Positions 44,495-54,193 of a stretch of 64,000 nucleotides of DNA are shown in pieces. The notes below the pieces were generated by a model that searched no databases, was not told where the DNA came from, and saw only the letters and a program-made list of their open reading frames with translations. Position 1 is the first letter of the stretch, and every line of letters begins with the position of its first letter. Both the position numbers and the translations under genes were made by a program. The DNA is from Lysinibacillus fusiformis (GTDB taxonomy: Bacteria > Bacillota > Bacilli > Bacillales_A > Planococcaceae), in NCBI RefSeq assembly GCF_003049525.1, contig NZ_PYWL01000006.1:1-64000 (forward strand), read 5' to 3'.

Positions 44495-45451
44495 TTATTT
44501 CATATAAGTTTCTAAGAAATACTGAATCGTTTCCCAATAGAGCTCGCCAGCTACGCTTTCCGCCTCGCCATGACCAGCACCTTCGACAAGTAATTTTTGC
44601 TTCGGTACATTTGCTGCCTCATATACGTCATTCAACATGGTCGAAGGGACAAAAGTATCGTTGTCTCCATGAATAAACAGCATAGGGGTTTTCGATTTTG
44701 CCACTTGATCAACAGCACTAGCTTCTCCCAGAGTATAGCCTGCTTTTAATTTAGTTACGACTGAAGAGAATTGCATAATTGGGAATGAAGGCAAGTGAAA
44801 GATTGCTTGTAATTGATAGGAAAATTCATCCCATACGGAAGAATAACCGCAATCCTCAATGATTGCCTTTACATTTGACGGCAAATCCTCGCCTGAAGCC
44901 ATCATCACAGTGGCGCCTCCCATTGAAACTCCAAATAGCACAATTTCAGCATCTTTATTCCCGTTTACAATGTCGTCAATCCATGAAACAACATCAAAAC
45001 GATCATGCCACCCCATGCCGATATAATCACCTTCACTTTGACCATGTCCTCTTGCATCGGGAATTAGCACATGATAGCCCATATCATAAAATTGTTTAGC
45101 ATACTTAGTCATTTGTGTACCATCACTTGAATAGCCATGGAAAATAATAGCCCATTTGTCCGTGGGCTGGCTGTTTTGGATAGCGTAAGCATGCAGATTA
45201 AGAGAATCATAGGATTGAATAGCCTTCTCCTCATAATGCTTGTTAAACCATTGCTCACGGTCCTCTTTCTCTTGAGCCTCATTTGAATTGCTATCAATTA
45301 AATTATGGGGGGCATCTAGAACAGCTGTTTTATCAGTATCCGGATTTAATGCCAGATTATAAAAGTAGTTGCCTGCAAAAAAACCAGCACCAATAAATAA
45401 TGCCAATAATATAGTAATGATTGCTACTAGTAATTTGTATTTTCTTTTCAT
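44495..45451 (-). CDS. Membrane-anchored alpha/beta hydrolase (YqkD-like)
   Basis: 318 residues. An N-terminal membrane anchor (about 8-30) is followed by an alpha/beta hydrolase with IIFHGYSSDG, nucleophile S176 (GVSMGG), acid in HGDNDTFVP and histidine in GAGHGEAE. Similar Bacillus proteins are annotated as lysophospholipase-like. The active domain is probably external. It lies 88 bp past the pckA stop in the same direction. Confidence 0.87.
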   Translation of the reverse strand: MKRKYKLLVAIITILLALFIGAGFFAGNYFYNLALNPDTDKTAVLDAPHNLIDSNSNEAQEKEDREQWFNKHYEEKAIQSYDSLNLHAYAIQNSQPTDKWAIIFHGYSSDGTQMTKYAKQFYDMGYHVLIPDARGHGQSEGDYIGMGWHDRFDVVSWIDDIVNGNKDAEIVLFGVSMGGATVMMASGEDLPSNVKAIIEDCGYSSVWDEFSYQLQAIFHLPSFPIMQFSSVVTKLKAGYTLGEASAVDQVAKSKTPMLFIHGDNDTFVPSTMLNDVYEAANVPKQKLLVEGAGHGEAESVAGELYWETIQYFLETYMK

Positions 45452-45538
45452 ATGTATCTCCCTATATTAGCTTCATCTATGTTTTATGGGAAAGAAAAAG
45501 AGAACGAATTATCTCGTTCCCTTTTCTTGTTCTAGTTG

Positions 45539-47125
45539 TTATTTTAATGGGCCACCAAGTGTAGTGATGGCTTCAGAAACGTTTGCAAATTTCTGGAAGT
45601 TTTCGTTGAATAAACCTGCAAGTTCAGCAGCTTTTGCATCGTATGCAGCTTTATCTGCCCATGCTTCACGAGGATTTAACACTTGTGAAGGTACACCTTC
45701 AACTGCTGTTGGGATGTGTAAACCAAATACAGCATCTTGTGTCGTTTCAACATTTGTTAATTTACCATCGATAGCTGCGCGCACCATTGTACGTGTATAA
45801 GAAAGCTTCATACGGCTACCAGTACCATATTCTCCACCAGTCCAACCAGTGTTCACTAGGAATACCTGTGCGCCATGTTCGTCAATTTTTTGACCTAACA
45901 TTTCTGCATAAACTGTTGCAGGAAGTGGAAGGAATGGAGAACCGAAGCAAGTAGAGAATACTGGTTCTGGCTCTGTTACACCACGTTCAGTTCCAGCAAG
46001 TTTTGAAGTGAAACCACTTAAGAAGTGATACATAGCTTGCTCTTTTGTTAATTTACTGATAGGAGGTAAAACGCCAAACGCATCAGCTGTTAGGAAGATG
46101 ATTGTTTTTGGATGACCTGCTACAGAAGGATCAACAATGTTTTCGATGTATTGAATCGGATAAGCTACACGTGTATTTTCTGTTAATGATCCATCATCAT
46201 AATCACAAATACGAGTTTCTGGATCAACAGCTACGTTTTCTAAAACAGAGCCGAAGCGGATTGCATTGTAGATTTCTGGTTCTTTCTCAGCAGAAAGGTT
46301 GATCGTTTTTGCATAGCAACCACCCTCAATATTGAATACACCATTATCAGACCAGCCGTGTTCATCGTCACCGATAAGCTTACGGTCTGGATCAGCGGAT
46401 AATGTTGTTTTACCAGTACCAGATAGACCGAAGAATAATGCTACATCGCCAGCTTCACCAACGTTTGCTGAACAGTGCATAGAAAGGATACCTTGTTGTG
46501 GTAATAAGTAGTTCATAATACCGAAAATAGATTTTTTCATTTCACCAGCATATTCAGTACCACCAATTAAGATAATTTTCTTTTCAAGTGATACAATGAT
46601 GAATGTTTCAGAAGCAGTACCGTCAACCGCAGGATCTGCTTTAAAGTTAGGAGCTGAGATGACAGTGAAGTCTGCAACATGCGAAGCTAATTCGTCTTTA
46701 GTTGGACGGATAAATAATTGATGAGCGAAAAGGTTGTGCCAAGCGTATTCATTAATAACTTGGATGCTTAATTGTGAATCTTTGTCAGCACCAGCAAAGC
46801 CTTTGAATACAAATAATTCATCTTGTTCTTTTAAATATTTTATTACTTTTACATACAGGTTATCGAACACTTCAGAGGAAATTGGTTGATTGACTTTACC
46901 CCAGTCAATTTGATCTTTTGTGCTTTCTTCTTCTACTGTATATTTATCTTTAGGTGAACGACCAGTGTATTTGCCAGTTTCTGCACGAACTGCGCCATCT
47001 ACTGTTAACATTGCCTCACCACGAGAAGTAGCTTTTTCTGCTAATTGTGGTACTGAAAGTTGAACGTTAATGTTACCGCCGCTTAATAATTCCTTCAGTT
47101 CGTTTGCAATTTCTACTGAATTCAT
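45539..47125 (-). CDS. pckA: Phosphoenolpyruvate carboxykinase (ATP)
   Basis: A 528-residue gluconeogenic enzyme making PEP from oxaloacetate. Signatures are the kinase-1a P-loop [16 protein letters not shown], then [10 protein letters not shown] and YCAKTINL-like [15 protein letters not shown]. Length equals that of B. subtilis PckA, and it is likewise divergent from metK. The gene fits growth on organic acids and amino acids. Confidence 0.98.
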   Translation of the reverse strand: MNSVEIANELKELLSGGNINVQLSVPQLAEKATSRGEAMLTVDGAVRAETGKYTGRSPKDKYTVEEESTKDQIDWGKVNQPISSEVFDNLYVKVIKYLKEQDELFVFKGFAGADKDSQLSIQVINEYAWHNLFAHQLFIRPTKDELASHVADFTVISAPNFKADPAVDGTASETFIIVSLEKKIILIGGTEYAGEMKKSIFGIMNYLLPQQGILSMHCSANVGEAGDVALFFGLSGTGKTTLSADPDRKLIGDDEHGWSDNGVFNIEGGCYAKTINLSAEKEPEIYNAIRFGSVLENVAVDPETRICDYDDGSLTENTRVAYPIQYIENIVDPSVAGHPKTIIFLTADAFGVLPPISKLTKEQAMYHFLSGFTSKLAGTERGVTEPEPVFSTCFGSPFLPLPATVYAEMLGQKIDEHGAQVFLVNTGWTGGEYGTGSRMKLSYTRTMVRAAIDGKLTNVETTQDAVFGLHIPTAVEGVPSQVLNPREAWADKAAYDAKAAELAGLFNENFQKFANVSEAITTLGGPLK

Positions 47126-47472
47126 CGATTAAATACCATCCTTTTTTATAGTATTCCCTTGATTTAGAGGGATTTTTTCTTAATTTCAAAAATAGTATAA
47201 CACAATTGGTTAAATAATCTATACTAATTAAGAAATTATTTTAGAGTTTTTATTACTTTTCAATAAACTGACAAAAAATAATGTTTTTCGAGTAGAAAAC
47301 ATTCAATGCTACAGTAAATTGTCTAAAATTTGAGCCACACATATGTTACCACAAGATGCTAGGTATGTTGTAGGGATTAATTTTCTTCTGTTTACATCAT
47401 CACCCAAGAATGAAAATTTTTATGGTGATTATTTGTTCCTTCCTTACTATACAGTAATACATAAGAAAATAT
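47126..47472. other. AT-rich divergent control region between pckA and metK
   Basis: About 350 bp without ORFs. A short hairpin (tcccttgatttagaggga, then Ts) lies at about 47156-47180 on the plus strand. The pckA promoter must lie here, but no convincing element was picked out. Confidence 0.4.
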
Positions 47473-47501
47473 TTGACAACGTTCTACCTTTTCAGTAACA
47501 T
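47473..47501 (+). promoter_or_regulatory. Promoter of metK leader
   Basis: TTGACA, a 17-bp spacer and TAACAT. The predicted start is about 10 bases before the riboswitch. Confidence 0.85.
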
Positions 47502-47516
47502 GAAAATTGAACGGAT

Positions 47517-47637
47517 ACTCTTATCCCGAGCTGGTGGAGGGTCAGGCCCTGTGAAACCCGGCAACCTGCATGAATTATTTCACGACATGCGTTGGTGCCA
47601 ACCTGATGCAAGGGAAAATCCCTTGAACGATAAGAGT
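47517..47637 (+). promoter_or_regulatory. SAM-I (S-box) riboswitch
   Basis: The P1 stem is ACTCTTATC (47517-47525) with GATAAGAGT (47629-47637). Between them are the conserved S-box core gagctggtggaggg, ggccctgtgaaacccggcaacc, ggtgccaa and the terminal aagggaaaatccctt arm. It senses S-adenosylmethionine, the product of metK, and turns transcription off when SAM is high. Confidence 0.97.
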
Positions 47638-47654
47638 GAAAGGTAACGAAGTCA

Positions 47655-47699
47655 TTATTCCTTTCCTCATGTATAGTAACGTGAGTAAAGGATTTTTTT
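47655..47699 (+). terminator. S-box expression-platform terminator
   Basis: tccttt...cctcatg pairs with cgtgag...aaagga, followed by seven Ts. Confidence 0.9.
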
Positions 47700-47701
47700 A
47701 T

Positions 47702-47919
47702 TGTTAAAAATCAATGTAAAGGTAAGTATATGTAGTTCTTTCCTTATTATAATGACGGATCTTTCGAAATCCTCGTGTTAAAAGTAGCAGTTATTTTTTC
47801 ACGTAAAGTGAAATGACAACAACAGCGGCTTGAGAGTTCAATCCTTAGGAGCGGACTTGACATGGGTAATGAGTACCGTATTCAAATACTTTTTGTAAGA
47901 GTAATAGGAGGAAAACTAA
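47702..47919 (+). promoter_or_regulatory. Long post-riboswitch leader with possible second metK promoter
   Basis: 218 bp separate the riboswitch terminator from metK, which is long for an S-box leader. TTGACA at 47857-47862 and TATTCA at 47879-47884 (16-bp spacer) could form a promoter escaping SAM control. No ORF was found. Confidence 0.4.
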
Positions 47920-49116
47920 ATGACAAAACGTCGACTGTTTACATCAGAAAGTGTAACAGAAGGGCATCCAGATAAAATTTGTGACCAGATTTCGGATGCT
48001 ATTTTAGATGCTATTTTAGCAGAAGATCCAAATGCACGTGTAGCGTGTGAGACAACTGTAACAACAGGATTAGTATTAGTAGCGGGAGAAATTACTACTT
48101 CTACTTATGTAGATATCAAAGGTATTGTACGTGATACTGTGGCAGAAATCGGATATACACGTGGGAAATATGGCTTTGATGCTGAAAACTTAGCGGTACT
48201 TGTAGCAATTGGTGAGCAATCTCCAGATATTGCTCAAGGTGTTGACCAAGCTTTAGAGGCTCGTGAGGGTTCTATGACAGATGCAGATATTGAAGCAATT
48301 GGTGCAGGGGACCAAGGCTTAATGTTTGGCTATGCATGTAATGAAACACCTGAGCTAATGCCGTTACCAATTAGCTTAGCTCATAAGTTAGCACGTCGTT
48401 TAACTGAAGTTCGTAAATCTGGTGAGCTAGCTTATTTACGCCCCGATGGTAAAACACAAGTAACAATTGAGTACGATGACAATAACGTACCTGTACGTGT
48501 CGATACAATTGTTATTTCAACACAGCATGATGAAGAAGCAACACTTGAACAAATTCAGGCTGATCTAAAACAACTTGTGATTGCTCCTGTTGTGCCAAGC
48601 GAATTATTAGATACAAAAACAAAATACTTTATCAATCCGACTGGCCGTTTCGTCATTGGTGGGCCAAAAGGAGATGCTGGTTTAACGGGCCGTAAGATAA
48701 TTGTTGATACATACGGTGGTTATGCACGACACGGTGGCGGTGCATTCTCAGGTAAGGATGCAACAAAAGTTGACCGTTCAGCTGCTTATGCGGCACGTTA
48801 TGTAGCTAAAAATATTGTAGCAGCTGGTTTAGCAGAACGCGCTGAAGTCCAGTTGGCGTATGCAATTGGCGTGGCACAGCCTGTTTCCATTGCTGTTGAT
48901 ACATTTGGTACAGGAAAAGTGAAGGAAAGCGAAATCGTAGAATGGGTTCGTGAGCTATTTGATTTACGCCCAGCAGGAATTATTAAAATGCTTAATCTTC
49001 GTCGTCCAATTTATAAACAAACTGCAGCCTATGGTCACTTCGGTCGTACAGATTTAAATGTACCATGGGAACAAACTGATAAAGCTGACGCATTACGTGT
49101 AAAAGCACGTCTGTAA
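47920..49116 (+). CDS. metK: S-adenosylmethionine synthetase
   Basis: A 398-residue methionine adenosyltransferase. Signatures are [23 protein letters not shown] at 7-29, [12 protein letters not shown] and [19 protein letters not shown]. The ribosome site is TAGGAGGA. It is controlled by the S-box upstream. Confidence 0.99.
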   Translation: MTKRRLFTSESVTEGHPDKICDQISDAILDAILAEDPNARVACETTVTTGLVLVAGEITTSTYVDIKGIVRDTVAEIGYTRGKYGFDAENLAVLVAIGEQSPDIAQGVDQALEAREGSMTDADIEAIGAGDQGLMFGYACNETPELMPLPISLAHKLARRLTEVRKSGELAYLRPDGKTQVTIEYDDNNVPVRVDTIVISTQHDEEATLEQIQADLKQLVIAPVVPSELLDTKTKYFINPTGRFVIGGPKGDAGLTGRKIIVDTYGGYARHGGGAFSGKDATKVDRSAAYAARYVAKNIVAAGLAERAEVQLAYAIGVAQPVSIAVDTFGTGKVKESEIVEWVRELFDLRPAGIIKMLNLRRPIYKQTAAYGHFGRTDLNVPWEQTDKADALRVKARL

Positions 49117-49170
49117 ACTATTGTGCTAAAGTGCTGAAGTCGTTAGAAAATTATTCTAATGTATGATGAA

Positions 49171-49203
49171 CAAAAGGGGCTTTTCTGCCCCTTTTGTTTT
49201 TTT
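49171..49203 (+). terminator. Terminator of metK
   Basis: The stem caaaaggggc/gccccttttg is followed by eight Ts. Confidence 0.93.
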
Positions 49204-49287
49204 GCAAAAATGCCCCGCCTTTATTCCTTGAACAATGGTCATGGAAAGCGAGGGATTTTTTATAATGAATGTATTCTTTATAAGCTT

Positions 49288-49800
49288 TTATTTTTGTAGA
49301 GATTTATAATACTGACCTTTTTCTACGTATTCACGTACGATACGCTCCATATCCTCTTTATCCTCAGCGTTTAATTCTCGGACAACTTTCGCTGGACGAC
49401 CTAATGCTAAGCTATTTGGAGGTATGACTTTACCAGGAGGCACAAGACTTCCGGCTCCAATAAATGCACCCTCTCCAATCTCTGCTCCGTCTAAAATAAT
49501 GGAGCCCATACCGATTAAGGCATTTTTTCGAATGGTACAGCTATGTAAAGTCACTTGGTGTCCTACTGTGACCTCATCTTCAATGATGAGTGGAAACCTA
49601 GGACTTTGATGTAAGCAGCAAAGATCTTGGATACTTACCCGTTCACCAATAATTGTTGGTGAAACATCGCCACGAATTACGGTATTAAACCAAATAGTTG
49701 TTTCAGCTCCAATTGTTACGTCTCCGGTAACAGTTGCATAATCGGCAATAAAAACAGATGGATCGATCTTTGGTGTTTTATCTTTAAATGGATAAATCAT
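49288..49800 (-). CDS. ytoA: Gamma-carbonic-anhydrase-like hexapeptide protein (YtoA-like)
   Basis: 170 residues of left-handed beta-helix repeats (DVTIGAETTIWFNTVIRGDVS..., then ALIGMGSIILDGAEIGEGAFIGAGSLV). The three metal histidines of the family are visible in CLHQSP and VGHQVTLHSC. Its position beside metK matches B. subtilis YtoA. Carbonic anhydrase activity is not assured for this subgroup. Confidence 0.92.
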   Translation of the reverse strand: MIYPFKDKTPKIDPSVFIADYATVTGDVTIGAETTIWFNTVIRGDVSPTIIGERVSIQDLCCLHQSPRFPLIIEDEVTVGHQVTLHSCTIRKNALIGMGSIILDGAEIGEGAFIGAGSLVPPGKVIPPNSLALGRPAKVVRELNAEDKEDMERIVREYVEKGQYYKSLQK

Positions 49801-49934
49801 GAGAATCGCCTCTTTTCTTTCTGTAGATATAGTATTATCGTATCAAATACGCAACTTTAAGGAAATATAAAATTAAAATGTGCTGTTATTTCGATATAAT
49901 CAAATTGTAATTATTTTTTAGGAGGACTATGTGA

Positions 49935-50741
49935 ATGTGGAAATGGGAAGCTGATGGACAAGCAAAGGCTGTGATTGCTATTCTTCATGGTGCTTATGAA
50001 AACCACCGTTGGTATGCATGGCTTATAGAAAAATTAAGAATGGAAGGCTTCCACATAGTCATGGGGGATCTACCGAATCATGGCATCAATGCAAGATTTG
50101 CGCGTGTCCATGATGAGGACTTCAAATTGTACAATAAATATACAAGAAATCTCATTGAGAATGCCTTTTCATATAATTTGCCAACCTTTGTAATAGGGCA
50201 TGGATTAGGCGCTACTTTAGTTCTTCATACCATGCAAAAGAAAAAGTATGAGTGTGCAGGTATTATTTTGACATCACCCTGGCTGCATTTGAAGCTTTTA
50301 CCAGGTAAATTATCAAATGCTTTAACGAGTTTGAGTGCATTAACAGCAAATGTTAAATTGACGCATGACCTGACATTTGAAACATTAACGCGCAGTGTTG
50401 AGGGTAGAGAGGAAATGAAGGATGATATTCCATTTATGTCTGTTGTTTCAGTGAAATGGTATCGTGAGCTTCAACAGATGATGAAAAATTTAGTTATGCT
50501 ACCTAAGCATGAATTTCCTAATATGCCTATGTTAATTATGACAGCTGAAAAAGATAAAATTACGGAAACTCGACAAATGCGCAATTGGCTTCATCAGCAA
50601 GAGCTAACCGAGTTTCAATTTAAAGAATGGGCAAATTGTTATCATAATTTATTTCATGAAGTAGAGCGTGAAGAGATTTTTATGTATATTCGAGATTTTA
50701 TCAATAATGCTCTTAGACGGATTGGATATATAATAAAATAG
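49935..50741 (+). CDS. YtpA-like alpha/beta hydrolase with a glycine at the nucleophile position
   Basis: 268 residues with the YtpA/lysophospholipase fold (AILHGAYENHRWY at 16-28, DLPNHG at 45-50). The nucleophile elbow reads V-I-G-H-G90-L-G, so the expected serine of GHSMG is glycine. An acid candidate remains in TAEKDKITE and a histidine in CYHNLFHE. It may be inactive, or bind rather than cleave. The ribosome site is TAGGAGG. Position after ytoA matches the Bacillus ytpA neighbourhood. Confidence 0.83.
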   Translation: MWKWEADGQAKAVIAILHGAYENHRWYAWLIEKLRMEGFHIVMGDLPNHGINARFARVHDEDFKLYNKYTRNLIENAFSYNLPTFVIGHGLGATLVLHTMQKKKYECAGIILTSPWLHLKLLPGKLSNALTSLSALTANVKLTHDLTFETLTRSVEGREEMKDDIPFMSVVSVKWYRELQQMMKNLVMLPKHEFPNMPMLIMTAEKDKITETRQMRNWLHQQELTEFQFKEWANCYHNLFHEVEREEIFMYIRDFINNALRRIGYIIK

Positions 50742-50867
50742 TTTCGACACCTTCCAAATAATAGGATCCTTACTTAAATATTGTTACTTAAATATAATAT
50801 TGTAATTTTCTGAAAAGTGTAATAATATAGTGACTTAAAGTAAGGTAATTCAAATTGGAGGGGTAAG

Positions 50868-52376
50868 ATGGATGTAGTTGTTGGCAAATTGAATGACATA
50901 TTATGGGGACCTTGGTTTATTTATGGTATCTTGTTGATTGGGCTTTTTTTCTCAGTCATTACAAGATTCCTGCAAGTAAGACTTATTAAAGATATGTTTG
51001 TGTTAATGTTTAAGGGGGAGAAATCAGAAAAGGGGATTTCCTCCTTCCAAGCAATGTCTATCGCACTATCGGGTCGTGTAGGTACAGGGAATATTGCCGG
51101 TACTGCAACAGCTATTGGGATGGGTGGACCTGGTGCTGTCTTTTGGATGTGGGCAATTGCTTTTATTGGTGCGGCAACCGCATATGTAGAATCAACATTA
51201 GCGCAAATCTATAAAGAAGAGAAAGATACTGAATATCGTGGTGGACCGGCCTATTACATAGAAAAAGGAATGGGTCAAAAATGGTTTGCAGTGATTTTCG
51301 CTGTAGCTGCTTTGATTGCTATGTTAATACTTATGCCAGGTGTGCAATCGAATGCCATTGCAGGAGCTGTTGAAAACGCTTTCGGTATTGAAACTTGGAT
51401 TACAGGACTAATTATTGTCGTTTTACTTGGTGCTATCATTATTGGGGGCGTTAAATCGATTGCCAACGCTGCACAGGTAATTGTACCGTTCATGGCAATA
51501 GCCTATATTATTATGGCAATTATTATAATCGCTATGAATATTTCAGAGGTACCATCCGTCTTTGCTTTAATTTTCTCAAGTGCATTTGGAGCACAAGAAA
51601 TATTTGGAGGTATTATTGGCTCCGCAATTGCTTGGGGTGTGAAACGAGGAATCTATTCAAATGAGGCTGGTCAAGGGACTGGGGCGCACCCAGCTGCCGC
51701 AGCAGAAGTATCCCACCCTGCTAAACAAGGGATTGTCCAAGCAGCGTCTGTATACATTGATACCTTATTAATTTGTTCAGCTACAGCCTTTATGATTTTA
51801 TTTACGGGTATGTATAATGTACAAGATGAAAAGGCAGCCGAAGGAACAGATCCATTTATCCATGTTGGGGAATTCAATAAAGGCGGCTTAACGGGTGATG
51901 AGCAAATGACATTTGCTAAGAGTATTCAGGAAGGTGCTGCGTATACGCAATATGCAGTTGAATCATCCTTACCTGGACTTGGTGCACCATTTGTAGCTAT
52001 CGCACTATTCTTCTTTGCCTTTATAACGATTATGGCGTATTACTATATCGCTGAAACAAATGTGGCTTATTTATTTAGAGGTAGTACCGAAAAGGTCTTC
52101 ATCTGGATTGCGAAAATAGCGATTTTAATTGCAGCATTCTATGGCACAATCCGTACGTCTGGACTCGCTTGGGCAATGGGGGATGTAGGTCTTGGTCTGA
52201 TGGTATGGATTAACGTTTTAGCCATTTTAATTATTATGAAACCGGCTATCGTTGCTTTAAAAGATTACGAGAAACAGAAAAAAGAAGGAAAAGACCCTGT
52301 CTTTGATCCTCGTAAACTAGGCATTAAAGGCGCAGATTTCTGGGTAGACTATAATGAAAAACGTAAAAATAAATAG
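50868..52376 (+). CDS. Alanine/glycine:cation symporter (AGCS family)
   Basis: A 502-residue Na+/H+-coupled amino acid symporter with 10-11 membrane segments. Family signatures are SIALSGRVGTGNIAGTATAI at about 64-83, GGPAYYIEKG and WGVKRGIYSNEAGQGTGAHPAAAAEV. The ribosome site is GGAGGGG. It is a single gene ending in a strong terminator. Confidence 0.95.
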   Translation: MDVVVGKLNDILWGPWFIYGILLIGLFFSVITRFLQVRLIKDMFVLMFKGEKSEKGISSFQAMSIALSGRVGTGNIAGTATAIGMGGPGAVFWMWAIAFIGAATAYVESTLAQIYKEEKDTEYRGGPAYYIEKGMGQKWFAVIFAVAALIAMLILMPGVQSNAIAGAVENAFGIETWITGLIIVVLLGAIIIGGVKSIANAAQVIVPFMAIAYIIMAIIIIAMNISEVPSVFALIFSSAFGAQEIFGGIIGSAIAWGVKRGIYSNEAGQGTGAHPAAAAEVSHPAKQGIVQAASVYIDTLLICSATAFMILFTGMYNVQDEKAAEGTDPFIHVGEFNKGGLTGDEQMTFAKSIQEGAAYTQYAVESSLPGLGAPFVAIALFFFAFITIMAYYYIAETNVAYLFRGSTEKVFIWIAKIAILIAAFYGTIRTSGLAWAMGDVGLGLMVWINVLAILIIMKPAIVALKDYEKQKKEGKDPVFDPRKLGIKGADFWVDYNEKRKNK

Positions 52377-52384
52377 GTAAAGAG

Positions 52385-52428
52385 AAAGGCTAACTAATAG
52401 TTCCCACTATACTATTAGTTAGCCTTTT
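52385..52428. terminator. Terminator after AGCS symporter
   Basis: A 16-bp stem aaaggctaactaatag/ctattagttagccttt has an 11-base loop between convergent genes. It is probably bidirectional. Confidence 0.88.
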
Positions 52429-52435
52429 AAATTGT

Positions 52436-53014
52436 CTATAAATTAGGATAATCCTTCATCTTTTCTAACGCAATGACGAATGGAGGGTCATTTTGCTGAT
52501 TGAGAAATTCGTATTTTAAGACATGGACATATTTTTGTGGAAGTTGGCTGACAAAGTCTATTACAGTATCTCGTTCTTCTTTGCCACCAGGGTGACCATG
52601 ATAAATAACAAGGATGATTAAACCGCCAACCTTTAAAAGCTTAAGCAAGTCTTCAATAGCCTGAATCGTTGTACTAGGCTTGGTAATAATATCATGATTG
52701 CCACCCGGCAAATAGCCGAGATTAAAAATGGCTGCGGCTACTTTCTTGTGTACGAAATTGGCTACTTCTTCATGCCCTTTATTTAAAACAAGGGCGCGAT
52801 GTTCTAAACCATGGTCTAGTAGACGATGTAGTGTTGCGTCGACTGCTTCTTTTTGGACATCAAAAGCATAAACTTGTCCTTCATCCCCGACTAGCTGTGC
52901 TAAAAACAGCGTATCATGGCCATTTCCGGCAGTGGCGTCAACAACTGTATCTCCTTCTTCCACACTATCTTTTAGTAGCTGTTGAGCATATTGTAAAACT
53001 CGTTGTAGTTTCAT
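52436..53014 (-). CDS. ytqB: Class I SAM-dependent methyltransferase (YtqB)
   Basis: 192 residues of the putative rRNA methylase family. The SAM motif I is DTVVDATAGNGHDTLFLA (22-39), followed by VYAFDVQKEA and IFNLGYLPGGNH. It overlaps ytqA by 4 bp, as expected of the ytqAB pair, suggesting joint function in RNA modification. In relatives the pair modifies a tRNA wobble base. Confidence 0.93.
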   Translation of the reverse strand: MKLQRVLQYAQQLLKDSVEEGDTVVDATAGNGHDTLFLAQLVGDEGQVYAFDVQKEAVDATLHRLLDHGLEHRALVLNKGHEEVANFVHKKVAAAIFNLGYLPGGNHDIITKPSTTIQAIEDLLKLLKVGGLIILVIYHGHPGGKEERDTVIDFVSQLPQKYVHVLKYEFLNQQNDPPFVIALEKMKDYPNL

Positions 53015-53967
53015 TTAACAACCTCAGTCTTATAAAATTTCCCCTGCCAACTACCACGGCGCTCCAATTCGGCATCGATGCCATTCAATACTTCCCATTT
53101 ATTAACGCTCCACATTGGACCAATCATTAAATCTATAGGTCCATCACCTGTAATGCGATGAATGACCATATCGGGTGGTAAAATTTCTAGCTGATCAGCG
53201 ACTAGTTTTGTATAAACATCCTGATCTAAAAACTCGAGCATCCCTTTTTCATATTGCTTCACCATTGGTGTCCCTTTTAATAAATGAAGTAAGTGGATTT
53301 TAATACCTTGGACATCTAGCTTCGCCACTGCTCGTGCAGTTTCCATCATCATGTCATAATCTTCAAGCGGTAGACCATTTATAATATGTGAGCAAACACG
53401 AATACCATGCTTTCGAAGTTTTTCAACGCCCTCCACATAGGTTGCATAATCATGTGCACGATTAATAAGATTGGCAGTTTTTTCATGAACGGTTTGAAGA
53501 CCAAGCTCAATCCATAAATACGTACGCTTGTTTAATTCTGCTAAATATTCTACAACATCATCTGGTAAACAATCAGGTCGAGTAGCAATAGAAAGACCTA
53601 TAACACCTTCCTGCGCCAAAGCAGCTTCGAATTTTTCCTTTAACACTGGGAGCGGGGCATGTGTATTCGTATAGGCCTGAAAATAAGCCATATATTTGCC
53701 GTCTTTCCATTTTTGGTGCATTTTGTCTCGAATTTCAGCGAATTGAACTTCAATCGGATCAACCTTGTTGCCTGCAAAATCACCTGAGCCTGCAGCGCTG
53801 CAAAATGTACAGCCGCCAAAGGCAACCGTACCATCACGGTTTGGACAATCAAAGCCAGCATCTAATGCTACTTTAAATACTTTGTGACCAAATTGATCGC
53901 GTAAATAGCGATTCCATGTATAGTATCTTTTCCCTTCAGAAGGAAAAGGAAAATTAATTTCTGTCAT
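53011..53967 (-). CDS. ytqA: Radical SAM protein, TIGR01212 type (YtqA)
   Basis: A 318-residue radical SAM enzyme with cluster cysteines C41, C53 and C56 (CPNRDGTVAFGGCTFC). This is an expanded CxxC arrangement, as in the YhcC/YtqA group and Elp3-like enzymes. It is first of the two-gene ytqAB operon. Confidence 0.94.
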   Translation of the reverse strand: MTEINFPFPSEGKRYYTWNRYLRDQFGHKVFKVALDAGFDCPNRDGTVAFGGCTFCSAAGSGDFAGNKVDPIEVQFAEIRDKMHQKWKDGKYMAYFQAYTNTHAPLPVLKEKFEAALAQEGVIGLSIATRPDCLPDDVVEYLAELNKRTYLWIELGLQTVHEKTANLINRAHDYATYVEGVEKLRKHGIRVCSHIINGLPLEDYDMMMETARAVAKLDVQGIKIHLLHLLKGTPMVKQYEKGMLEFLDQDVYTKLVADQLEILPPDMVIHRITGDGPIDLMIGPMWSVNKWEVLNGIDAELERRGSWQGKFYKTEVVK

Positions 53968-54193
53968 CTATTTCACTCCTCTAACGCCTTATTTTATCAT
54001 GAGCATCTCGTTCCGTCATGGGGTAAGGATATATCATGAAAGATGTTGCTCCAATTTTCGCTTGGATCTAGTGAATTATAGCTATTCATAGCCTTTAATA
54101 AATTGTAAAAAAGGTAAAATTATTTTCCTTGTACTTTTAAGTATTTCAGCATAAACTAGCTATTTAGAGACGCGAAATAATGGAGGACATCAA

